The notes under the pieces were generated by a model. That model was not told the DNA's origin and did not search any database. It was given only the letters and a program-made list of their open reading frames with translations. DNA of 55,000 nt from Neocallimastix lanati (nom. inval.) (lineage: Eukaryota; Neocallimastigomycota; Neocallimastigomycetes; Neocallimastigales; Neocallimastigaceae): the NCBI GenBank assembly GCA_016946835.1, contig JACVTC010000187.1:52501-107500 (forward strand), read 5' to 3'. A program made the translations under genes and the position numbers. The stretch's first letter is position 1, and each line of letters starts with the position of its first letter. Below, in pieces: positions 12,047 through 23,992 of the stretch.

Positions 12047-15000
12047 ATATATAAATAAACAGATAATAATAAATGAAATACTATTTAATATATATAGAAA
12101 TAGTTATCTAAATTATTATTATATTATTAATTTTTAATAAAATTGAATATATTAAAATAAATTAAGTCATGAATAAAAAAATATATATATATATATCATA
12201 ACAGAATAAAAATATACCTATCTGAATTATTATTATCTCGTATAGTGCCTTTTTTTTTTTAAGATATACAAATATATTTATTTTAAATTAGAATATAATA
12301 TATTAATTAGTTTAAAAAATTTAAGTATTCAAAAAAAAAAAAAAAAAAAAAAAAAAATTAAATTAATAATACCTTTTAAGATATTAAGCATTTTATTATT
12401 TTCGAATTTTTCTGCAATATCTAATGGAGTAAGTCCATAAGAATTTAATGATGTTGAAAATTTTTCAATCGTATCTGAAAATAATTGTATAGTTTCTATA
12501 TTATTTAAATAACATGCAATATGTAATGGCAAATTGTTTTTATTATCGACTATTTTAGCTGATGCATTATGCTGAATGAGATAATTTACTATATCTGAAT
12601 TTTTAAAATAACATGATACTATTAATGGACTTAGACCATATTTAGATTTCTTGTTTATTTTAATTTCTTTATGTTTTAATAAGAGTTTCACTAATTTTTT
12701 ATTTTCATTTTTACATGCAATTATTAATGGTGTGTCACCATATTCATTTCTTTCATTTATATTCTCCCCACTGGTAATTAATCTTTCTACTTCATCAGTA
12801 TTTCCTTTTTTACATTGATACGTTAATTTAGTATCATAATAATTTCCTTTTTTTTCTATTTTCTTTCTTGCTATTCTATTATTAACCTCTTTAAACATTC
12901 TTGAGAGTTTACTATTTTCATTAAATGTTATTTCGCTATTATTTTTTTCTTTATATTTATTTAATTTTTCAAATTTATAAAATAAATTTTCAAATTTATG
13001 ATTAATTTCTAAAGTATCTTTTGAATGGTTATTAATATTTAAAATTAATTTTTCAATATCTCTTTCAGTGATATCTAATTTAATCTCCTTGTTTTTTGCA
13101 TAATTTATTAATAATTTAAATAATTCTAAATTATCATTATCCATTGCTTTAAATATCGGGAAACTTTCATCATTATTTCTTTCATTAATTTCTAAAATTT
13201 TATCATTTTTATTGGAGTAATCTATTAATAAATTAACTATTTTAGCATTGTTGTTATCGATGGCTTTTAAAAGTGGATAATTTCCTTTTTTATCTTTTTC
13301 ATTTATTTCTAATATTATTTTATTTTCATTTGCATAGTCTATTAATAATTCCATTATTTCAATATTATTATTGGAGATGGCATATGAAAATGGATTCCAT
13401 CCATCATTATCTTTTTCATTTATTTTTACAATAGATTTTTTTTCTCTGGCGTAATCTATTAATAATTTGGACATTTCAATATTATTATTTGAAATAGCAT
13501 ATAAAAATGGATATTTTCCATTAACATTACTTTCATTTATTTCCAAAACAATTTTATTGTCATTGGCATAATCTATTAATAATTTAATTATTTCAATATT
13601 ATTACTTTCAGTAGAATATAATAATGGATAATTCCCATCTTTATTTTTCTCCTTTACGTCTAAAAGTATATCTTTTTTATTGGCATAATCTATTAATAAT
13701 TTAATTATTTCAATATTATTATTTGAAATAGCATACAATAATGGATAATTTCCATCATTATTTTTCTTCTTTACTTCTAAAAGTATTTCATTTTTGTGGG
13801 CATAATCCATTAATAAATTAATTATATCAATATTATTATTGGAAATAGCATTTAATAAAGGATAATTCTCATTCTTATCTACAACTTTTATTTCCAATAT
13901 TATTTTATTTTTATTGACATAATCTATTAACAGTTTAATTATTTCAAAGTTATTATTTAATGTGGCACATAAAAGTGGATTGTTTCCATCATCATCACCT
14001 CTTTCATTTATTTTCATAATGATATTATTTTTATCAACATAATTTATTAATAATTCTGTCATATCAAAGTTATCATTAGCAATGGCTTCAAAAAAGGGAT
14101 ATCTTCCAATATCATCATTTTTATTGATATCCAAAATTATTTCATTTTTATTGGCGTAATTTATCAATTGCTTTGCTATTTCAATATTATTATTTAAAGT
14201 AGCATATAAAAGTGGATTTCTTCCAACACTATCAAATTCATTGATTTCCAAAACTATTTCATTTTTATTAGCATAGTCTATTAATTGCTTTACTATTTCA
14301 ATATTATTATTTGAAGAAGCATATAAAAGTGGATATTTTCCAACATCATCATTTTCATTGATATCCAAAATTAATTCATTTTTATTAGCATAATCTATTA
14401 ACTGCTTTATCAATTCAATATTATTTCTTTTAGTAGCATATAAAAGTAGACTACGTACTTGTTTATCTATCAAAATTACTATTTTATCTTTATTTGCACA
14501 ATCAATTAAAAAATTTAGCATTTCAATATTATTATGATTAATTATGCTTAAAAGTGGGAACAACTGAAATTTATGTCTTTCATCTAATTCTAAAATTATT
14601 TTATTTTTAACAGCATAGTCAATTAACAATTTTACAATTTCCATGTTATCATAATAAATTGCAACTAAGAGTGGATAGCGTCCAGTTTCAGATTTTTCTT
14701 TTAGTTCTAAAATTATATTATTTTTAAGGGCATAATTTATTAATAATTTTATGATTTCAGTATTATTATTATAAAGAGCAATTAAGAGTGGAGATAATCC
14801 ATTTTTATCTTTTTCATTTAATTCCAAAATTATTTTATTCTTTATGGCATAATCAATTAATAATTTGACTACTTCAATATTGTTTTTTAAAATGAGATAA
14901 AATAATAGATTTTTTCCATTTTTATTTTTTTCGTTGACTTCCATAATTATTTTTTTTTCATTAACATAATCTATTAATAATTTAATGATATCTATATTAT

Positions 15001-18000
15001 CATTAACAATGGCATACAAAATAGGATTATTTTCATTTTCATCTTTTTCATTTATTTTCATAAATATTTCATTTTTAATGGCATAATTTATTAATAGTTT
15101 AGTAATTTTAATATTATTATTTTTAATTGAAGTTAAAAGTGGATAATTTCCATTATTATCTTTTTCATTCACTTCTAATAAAAATTTATTTCTATTGGCA
15201 TATTCCATTAATAATATAATTATACTAATGTTTTCTTTTTTAACAGAATATAAAAGAGGATAATTTCCTTCATTATAATCTTTATCATTTACTTCTAAAA
15301 TTATTTTATTGTTATTGGCATAATCCATTATTAAATTTATCAATTCAATATTATTATAATAAACAGCCATTAAAAGTGGATAGTTTCCAGTGTTATTTTT
15401 TTCTTTTACTTCTAATAATATTTCATTATTAATGGCATAATCTATTAATATTTTAATTATTTCAATGTTATAATTTGAAATTGCAGTTAAAAGTGGATAA
15501 TTTCCATAATTGTCCTTTTCATTTATTTCCAAAATAATTTTATTTTCATTGGCATAATCTATTAAGGATTTAAGTATATCATTGTTATTGTTTTCAATAG
15601 CTGCTAAAAGTGGATACGATCCATTTTTATTTTTTTTGTTTATTTCTAAAACTATTTTATTTTTTTCGGCGTAATCTTTTAATAACTTTATTAATTCAAT
15701 ATCATTATTTTCAATGGCACATAAAAGTGGATACCATCCTTCAGTATTACTTTCATTTATATTAAAAATTATATCATTTTTATTGGCATAGTATATTAAT
15801 AATTTAATTGTTTCAATGTTATAATTTAAAAATGCATTTAAAAATGGGTAATTTCCATTATCATCTTTCTCATCAAATTTCAAGTTAATATTGCTTGTAC
15901 AGGCATAATCTATCAATAATTTAGCTATTTTAATTTTATTTTTTTCGATGGCTAATAAAAGTGGATATTTTCCACCCTCATTTTTTCCTTTTATTTCTAA
16001 AATCACATTATTTTTACTGGCATAATCTAATAATAATTTAATTATATCAATATTATTATTTGAAATGGCATATATAAGTGGATTATTTTCTTTATTGTCT
16101 TTATCATTTAATTCTAAAATTATTTTATTTTTATTAGCGTAATCTATTAATAAATTAATAATTTCAATATTATTAGATTTAATTGCAAGTAAAAGTGGAT
16201 AACATCCAGAAACATTTTTTTCATTTATTTTTAAAACTATACTATTTTTATTTGCATAATTTATTAGCAATTCAATTAGTTCAATATTATCATTATCAAC
16301 GGCATACAAAAGTGGATACGATCCATTTTTATTATTTTTTTCGTTTATTTTCAAAATTATATTATTTTTATTAGCATAATCTATTAATAAATTAGCCATT
16401 TCAATATTTTCATATAAAAAGATTCTTAAGAGTGGATATAATTCATTATTATTTTTTTCGTTTACTTCCAAGATAATATTCTTTTTATTAGCATATGTTA
16501 TTAGTAATTTAACTATTTCTATATTATTCTGGATAACAGCACATAAAAGTGGATACAAACCATTGTTATTTTTTTTATTTATATCCAAAATTATGCCATT
16601 CTTATTAGCGTAATTTATTAGTAGCTTAACTATTTTAATTTTATTTTTATCAATAGCATATAAAAATGGAAACCATCCATTAGTATTTTTCTCATTTACT
16701 TCCAAAATTATATTATTTTTATTAGCATAATCTATCAATAAATTTATTATTTCAACATTATCATTAATAATAGCTTCAAAAAGAGGATATTTTCCAACAT
16801 TATCATATTCATTTACTTCCAAAATTATCTCATTGTCATTGGCATAATCAATTAATAATTTAACTAATTCAATATTATTATTTGAAATAGCGTATGAAAG
16901 TGGATTATTTCTATCATCATCTTTTTCGTTTATTTCTAATCTTATATTATTATTGATGGCATAATCCTTTAATAAATTTGCTAATTTAATATCATTATGG
17001 TAATATGCCATTAAAAGTGGATATTTTCCATTTATACATTTTTCTTTAATTTCTAAAATTATTTTATTTCTTTTTGCATATTCTATCAATAATTCTATTA
17101 TTTTAAGATTATTTCGATAAAAAGCAATCAATAATGGATATAATTTAAACTTATTTTGTTCATTTATTCCCAAAACTATTTTATTTTCATTTGCGTAATC
17201 TATTAATAATTTAATCATTTCAATATTATCAATCGCAGAAGCAAGTAAAATTGTATTATTTTTAGAATTATCTTGTTCGTTTATTTTTAAAATTATTTCT
17301 TCTTCATTAGCATAATCTATTAAAAATTTAGTCATTTCAATATTATCATTTTCAACAGATTTTAAAAGTGGATAACTTTTGTTATCGTCTTGTTCATTTA
17401 TTTCTAAAATAATATTATTTTCATGAGCATAATTTATCAATAATTTAACTATTTCAGCATTATCATTTTCAACAGATTTTAATAGTGGATAACTTTTGTT
17501 ATTGTCTTGTTCATTTATTTCTAAAATAATATTATTTTCATGAGCATAATTTATTAATAATATAACCATATCAATATTATCATTTTCAACAGATTTTAAT
17601 AGTGGATAACTTTTGTTATTGTCTTGTTCATTTATTTCTAAAATAATATTATTTTCATGAGCATAATTTATTAATAATATAACCATATCAATATTATCAT
17701 TTTCAACCGATTTTAAAAGTGGATAACTTTTGCTATCGTTTTTTTCATTTATTTCTAAAATAATATTATTTTCATGAGCATAATTTATCAATAATTTAAC
17801 TATTTCAGCATTATCATTTTCAACAGATTTTAATAGTGGATAACTTTTGTTATCGTCTTGTTCATTTATTTCTAAAATAATATTATTTTCATGAGCATAA
17901 TTTATCAATAATTTAACTATTTCAGCATTATCATTTTCAATAGATTTTAAAAGTGGATAACTTTTATTATCGTCTTTTTCATTTATTTCTAAAATAATAT

Positions 18001-18340
18001 TATTTTCATTGGCATAATTTATCAATAATTTAACTATTTCAGCATTATCATTTTCAATAGATTTTAAAAGAGGATAATTTTTATTATTATCTTTTTCATT
18101 TATTTCTAAAATAATATTATTTTCATGGGCATAATTTATCAATAATTTAACTATTTCAGCATTATCATTTTCAATAGATTTTAAAAGTGGATAACTTTTA
18201 TTATCGTCTTTTTCATTTAAATTCAAAAAAATCTTATTTTGATTTGAATATTCTATTATATTTTCTAACTTTTTAATATCTCCTATTTTAATTACATTTA
18301 GAAGATTTTCATCACTAGGGTTATTATTTTCATTATTCAT
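10813..18340 (-). CDS. Ankyrin-array protein fused to a trypsin-like serine peptidase (3 exons, ~2381 aa)
   Basis: Predicted exons, 5' to 3' on the minus strand: 18340-12373, 12248-12218 and 11959-10813. Both introns (12372-12249 and 12217-11960) start GTAT and end AAG. Phases agree at each junction and the spliced length is 7146 nt, a whole number of codons. Without splicing, the ankyrin frame runs into a T-tract and the peptidase frame lacks its N-terminal strand GTGFFIEIPVP. Residues ~42-1755 hold about 44 repeats of ~39 residues (core YPLLxAIxNNNIEIIKLLI), then a basic linker, then about four canonical 33-residue ankyrin repeats. The peptidase domain shows TNNHVL (His2067), LIDITFVEL (Asp2109) and GSSGSP (Ser2177), so all three triad residues are present. 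After it come a charged coiled-coil stretch and a C-terminal segment I do not recognise. No signal peptide is seen, so an intracellular role is likely. Activity and targets are unknown. The fusion rests on intron inference. Confidence 0.82.
17280..18217 (-). repeat. Near-identical 117-bp units of the ankyrin array
   Basis: Repeats 1-8 of the array are almost identical, both as protein (units built on SYPLLKSVENDNAEIVKLL) and as DNA with a 117-bp period. Later repeats have diverged widely. This points to recent amplification or homogenisation at the N-terminal end. Confidence 0.85.
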
Positions 18341-19437
18341 TTTTAAAATGCTTCAATAATTATTCATTTAACATAAATATATATATATATATATTTTTTT
18401 AATAAAATAAATATACTTAATAACCTTAATTTTTATTATATAAAAGTTTTTCAGTTTATATTATTAGAAATAAATCATATTTAAAATAGAATAATTGAAA
18501 AATTATCTATATATTAATATTATATTACCTAATAATTAGTTATATAATAGTATTCTTATTTTATTATATAAATTGTTCATAAAGAGAATTGTTATCCTGT
18601 TTTTCACAAATTATTTTTATATAATATTATAGCATATAATGAAAGTGTATATCATAAAATCTATTTTAATATTTTTTTAAAATATTATTAGTTATTTTAT
18701 TTTTAAAATACATTTTATGACAGTTAAATATACGACCATATTAACATATAGGGGAGACAAAAGTCTTCAGTCTATAAAAGAAAAAAATCTATGGTTTATA
18801 ATTATAAAGATTATTTTATTAATTTCAATAATTTATGATTTAAATTGTGAATTTTTCAATGTGGCGTTTTAATGATCACGTGTTATTAATTTGGAAAAAG
18901 GTTATGTAGTAGAGTAATAAGGGGGTGGTGCGTTTCGGAATGTGGCTTTAAATATTTTTACATAAATTTTCATTTCGGAATGTGGCTTATATTATTTTTT
19001 TATAAATTTTTATTTATGAATATAATATTTAAATATTAAAATAAAATGGCACATATAATTTCTTTGAAAAAATAATTATTAAAAATATTTAAAATGTGAT
19101 ATATTTCAAAAAAAATAATGATTTACATTCGCCATATTCTGAAAATTTTTATTTATTTATTAATTTATTCATTTAATTATTTAATAATAATATTTAATAA
19201 TATTTCTTTTTATACTATTTTCTAATTATAAAGTTTGTTTATTATATGGAAATATAATAATTTACATTAATTTAAAATACTGTAAAAATTATAATAAAAT
19301 TCATGTTAATATATATGAATATGCTATATCATTTATTTATTATATAATTTATTTGTTGCTAAATTCAGTTTTTATATTAATTTCATATCAATATCTTATT
19401 TATTTTATTTTATCATATTATATATTATTATTTCACT
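18341..19437. other. Upstream region of the ankyrin gene and edge of a mobile-element segment
   Basis: No gene seen. Bases ~18855-18985 are GC-richer and contain ATGTGGCGTTTT, TCACGTG, a 28-bp string shared with 24060-24087, and two copies of TTTCGGAATGTGGCTT. A second patch at ~19092-19140 resembles the end motif near 10260-10300. Confidence 0.6.
18893..18920 (+). repeat. 28-bp direct repeat, left copy
   Basis: A 28-bp string beginning GGAAAAAGGTTATGTAGTAG is identical to 24060-24087 in the same orientation. The pair brackets 5.2 kb that includes the MULE transposase. Chance identity of this length with several G and C bases is unlikely. Confidence 0.85.
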
Positions 19438-20003
19438 GCATATTTATTTTATTTTATTTTATTTTATTTTATTTCGATTGATACTTGCAATTTATTATAA
19501 TTCACATATTTATTTTATTTTATTAGTACTTGTATTTTTATTATAATTCAAATATTTATTTTGTTTTATTTTATTTTATTTTTATTAATACTTGTATTTT
19601 TATTATAATTCAAATAATTTTTTTATTTTATTTTATTTTATTTTATTTTATTTTATTTTATTTTATTTTATTTTATTTTTATTAATACTTTATTCCTTTA
19701 TATTACTTCACTATTTATTTTATTTTATTTTATTTTATTTTATTTTATTTTATTTTATTTTATTTTATTTTATTTTATTTTATTTTATTTTATTTTATTT
19801 TATTTTATTTTATTTTATTTTATTTTATTTTATTTTATTTTATTTTATTTTATTTTATTTTATTTTATTTTATTTTATTTTATTTTATTTTATTTTATTT
19901 TATTTTATTTTATTTTATTTTATTTTATTTTATTTTATTTTATTTTATTTTATTTTATTTTATTTTATTTTATTTTATTTTATTTTATTTTATTTTATTT
20001 TAT
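19438..20003 (+). repeat. (TTTTA)n microsatellite
   Basis: A pentamer array, interrupted up to about 19715 and then nearly perfect to 20003. Because five is prime to three and the unit lacks stops, it creates a long open frame of alternating F/I/L/Y residues that is not a gene. Confidence 0.95.
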
Positions 20004-20876
20004 TCAATCTGTACTTCATATTTATATTTCAACTATTTATTTTATTTTATTCATTCTGTATTTCATATTTATATTTCAACTATTTATTTTATTTTATTCA
20101 ATCTGTACTTCATATTTATATTTCAACTATTTATTTTATTTTATTCATTCTGTATTTCATATTTATATTTCAACTATTTATTTTATTTTATTCAATCTGT
20201 ACTTTATATTTATATTTCAACTATTTATTTTATTTTATTCATTCTGTACTTCATATTTATATTTCAACTATTTATTTTATTCAATCTGTACTTTATATTT
20301 ATATTTCAACTATTTATTTTATTTTATTCAATCTGTACTTTATATTTATATTTCAACTATTTATTTTATTTTATTCATTCTGTACTTCATATTTATATTT
20401 CAACTATTTATTTTATTCAATCTGTACTTTATATTTATATTTCAACTATTTATTTTATTTTATTCATCCTGTACTTTATATTTATATTTCAACTATTTAT
20501 TTTATTTTATTCATTCTGTACTTCATATTTATATTTCAACTATTTATTTTATTTTATTCAATCTGTACTTCATATTTATATTTCAACTATTTATTTTATT
20601 TTATTCATTCTGTACTTCATATTTATATTTCAACTATTTATATTATTTTTATTTTATTTTATTTTATTTTATTTTATTTTATTCAATCTGTACTTCATAT
20701 TTTTATTTCAACTATTTATTTTATTTTATTCAATCTGTACTTTATATTTATATTTCAACTATTAATTTTATTTTATTCATCCTGTACTTCATATTTATAT
20801 TTCAACTATTTATTTTATTTTATTCAATCTGTACTTTATATTTATATTTCAACTATTTATTTTATTTTATTTTATT
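20004..20876 (+). repeat. 47-bp minisatellite, about 18 copies
   Basis: Each unit starts TTCAATCTGTACTTCATATT, goes on to TTTATATTTCAACTATTTA and ends in TTTTA pentamers. Units differ by CAATC/CATTC/CATCC and by one pentamer (42 versus 47 bp). Two more copies of the unit lie near 47536 and 47636. The array is directly joined to the pentamer satellite, from which its tail appears to derive. It is open in one frame but not protein-like. Confidence 0.95.
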
Positions 20877-21073
20877 TTATATACTTATACTTCTATATTA
20901 TTACATTCTATATTTTTTTCATTTTATTTTTAAATATTCTTTTTAAAATTCTTATTTCCTTTTTAATATTTTTTTTATCTAATATTTTAAATAAATTTTA
21001 TATAATACGAAAATCTTTTTTACTCAGGAGCATTATATTTAACTTGATAAGGAAAGATTATTTGAAAATTTAA

Positions 21074-21734
21074 TTATAAATATTAAATTAAAACTTTTTT
21101 TTAGTAATAATAATAATAACAATAACATTTTTAAACATAAATTTCTATTAAATAATAAATAAATTATTTTAGATATTTATATTATACAAATCTAATAAAC
21201 TAACAAAAAGAGCATTACTATTTTTACAAATAGTAAAGTTTTTTTAGAAAGCCTGATAGAAATAATTTAAAATATTAATTATTTTCTTTTATAAGTATTA
21301 TAATACTTAAATATCATTATATATATTTAAAATGTATATTTGAATATTTATTAAAAATATGAAATATACATTAAATATATTTTTAAAAAATATATTAATT
21401 TAATAATTGGTTTATTTTATAAAAATTATTTATTTATTTATTAATTTACTACAATATAAAATAAAAATAATGAGAAATGCAATACATTCATATTTTTAAT
21501 ATTTTATAATACTAATATATAATAATAAAGACATCTTTTAATTTTATTTAATAATATTTAATTAAGTAAAAAATATTTAAAATAAATTTATAAAAAAAAT
21601 TTTTTTTTAATATTTTTAAGCTAACCCTTCAATAAATATTAAATAAATTTAAATATTGAATTTCTTATTAAATAAAAAAATTTAATTTTCAATTAATTGT
21701 AATTATGATTTTGAAAGGATTTTAATAATTATTT
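21074..21734. other. Non-coding AT DNA between minisatellite and transposase
   Basis: No gene or conserved motif recognised; mostly A/T with short homopolymers. Confidence 0.5.
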
Positions 21735-23187
21735 TTATTTTGTTTTATTAAAATTAATGATTTCATTATTCAATCTAATTAAACAATTAAACCAATTTTC
21801 GATGATATCATTTTTACTACATCCAATATTTTTTAATTCGGCTTCCATATTTTTATAATATTCAACTAAAATATTAATGTCATCGACCCTTTCTGATATT
21901 CTGCTCTTTTTTCTCCAAATTCCTTTAATTCTCATATGGTAATCATAGTAAGATTTGGATTCTTCAAATTGTATTGTATATATTAATTTATAAAATGAAG
22001 GCTTTTTTACAAATAAATTTTTTAAATAACTGTTATAAGATTCTGAAGCATTATTTGTTATGTGGTCTATATTATTGTAATAATTCCAATATTTTGTATT
22101 ATAGATATTTAGAAATGTTTTCTCAAAATAATCTAAAAAATTCAAAAATTGGGAACAGGTAGATTTATATCTCATGCATGTATTTTTAATTTTATTAAAA
22201 ATATCAGGTATGTATTCAATATTAATAAAACATAAATTAGAAATCGCTTTATAATAAGTATTTAAAATATTATGATCTTTCACTTCCTTGTAACATAATT
22301 TATTTTTTTTTGTCATTAATAATCTTTTATAATGCCAAAAACAATATTTAATATTTATATTGGGAAAAATATTTTCCACTGCATTAGATATTCCTTTTTC
22401 AAAATCACAATGAAAAATTTTTTCTGAGAAATTAATATTTGCATTATATTTAATTATATTTTTTTTTTATTTCATTAAATAATATTTCGTAAGTTGTTTG
22501 TTCTTTGTTTTTTAATATTGACATGGAAGTAGTGTAAAAACAATTTAATTCTGTAACATAAGTTCTGGTAATGAATACTTGATAACTATTAGTTGGAGCT
22601 ATTAAAAATGTACCATCAGCAAATATATGTTTATTCTCCATAAATAATTTTGCTTGGAATGGTGATTGAAAAATTATTATATTAGAATTTTTGAATATCA
22701 TAAAGTATTCACCTCTTATTGTTTTATAATATTCAGATACATTAGGAACTTCATCAAATGTTTTTACATTAGGAAATAATTGTTTGTTTTTATATCTTGT
22801 TATTTGGGATTTAATTGTTTTATATTCAGGGCATATATATCCTATTTCTTGAGAAATTTTATCAAATATGCGTTTTGATTTTATATCAGAAGGAATCAAA
22901 CTTTTTTTTATTTCATCTTTAATTTTATGTTTTATTAATGATTTGGATGCATTAATTTCATTACCAGGATGATTATGTGAAGAATCATAATTTAAAACCT
23001 CTTTATTATCATTTAAAATAATAAAAGACTTACATTTATTTAATGTTTTATATTCTGTACATCTATATATTTTTGTATTATCTTTTTTTAATTTTGAAAA
23101 ATTATATTTAAATTTTCGATCTATAATTATTTGCTCTTTTCCTCGATTTGTTTCACTTATATCAATTTTTAGATTTCCCTCCATCAA
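21735..23187 (-). pseudogene. MULE-type transposase with FLYWCH-like finger, frameshifted
   Basis: The first reading frame (23187-22450, 245 aa) has a FLYWCH-like zinc finger (YRCTEYKTLNKCKSF then SSHNHPGN). It then starts a MULE DDE domain with FADGTFLIAP, probably the first catalytic Asp. It stops just after a run of ten As (T-run 22459-22468 on the plus strand). One frame over, the domain continues without loss (FHCDFEKGISNAVENIFP, then YCFWHYKRLL, where Asp is the likely second acidic residue) in the 214-aa frame 22379-21735. Removing one A would restore continuity, so the break is a homopolymer indel: either a young inactivation, a sequencing error or programmed slippage. No SWIM finger is obvious at the C-terminus. 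Confidence 0.85.
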
Positions 23188-23990
23188 AATTTTTAATATA
23201 AATATTAATAAATATGAAAATATTTATTTTTTATTTTTTATTTAATATGTATTTTCAATTTTTTTTAAAAATTACAATTATAAATATAAAAATATTTTAT
23301 TTTATTTCAAGAAAATTATTAAAAAAATATTTATCTTTTTTTTTTTATTTTATTTTTTCATTATAAAATAAAATATTTATTTAATTATTATTTATTTATA
23401 TAATAAAAAATTACAGTTATAAATATAAATAAATATGAAAATATTTTATTTTATTTCAAGAAAATTACTAATAAAATATTTTATTTCAAGAAAATTACTA
23501 ATAAAATATTTTATTTCAAGAAAATTACTAATAAAATATTTTATTTCAAGAAAATTACTAATAAAATATTTTATTTCAAGAAAATTACTAAAAAAATATT
23601 TATCTTTTCTTTTTTTTATTTTATTTTTTTATTATAAAATAAAATATTTATTTAATTATTATTTATTTATTTATTTATTTATATAATAAAAAATTACAGT
23701 TATAAATATAAATAAAAATGAAAATATTTTATTTTATTTATTTTGTATTTTATTTTTTTAATCTTTTTTATTTTTTTTTATTTTTTTTTTATTTTTTATT
23801 TTTTTTATTTTTTTATTTTTTTTATTTTTTTATTTTTTTTATTTTTTTATTTTTTTATTTTTTTTATTTTTTTATTTTTTTATTTTTTTATTTTTTATTA
23901 TCAAATATATATTAAATTATGAAATTATTATAAAATAAAATATTTATTTAATTATTATTTAATTATTTATTTATATAAAAAAATTTATAT
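23188..23990. other. Duplicated AT-rich leader next to the transposase
   Basis: Three degenerate tandem copies of one module, starting near 23270, 23411 and 23692. Each starts with a TTACARTTATAAATATAAA-like string and ends near ATTTAATTATTATTTATTTA. The middle copy is expanded by the 30-bp minisatellite and the last by a T-rich (TTTTTTA)-like tract. No gene is seen. Confidence 0.6.
23440..23600 (+). repeat. 30-bp minisatellite, about five copies
   Basis: The unit ATTTTATTTCAAGAAAATTA plus CTAATAAAAT is repeated with almost no change. The period is a multiple of three, so it gives a spurious repeated frame (KYFISRKLLI). Confidence 0.9.
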
Positions 23991-23992
23991 AT

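Noticed and set aside
12329-12372. Natural C-terminus IINLIFFFFFFFFF for the ankyrin protein
   Set aside because: The Phe run is a T-tract read-through; a GTATTA donor at 12372 gives in-phase splicing into the peptidase exons.
19592-21073. A 493-residue open frame of F/I/L/Y
   Set aside because: It is the pentamer satellite and 47-bp minisatellite read through; residue use is not protein-like and repeat lengths vary freely.
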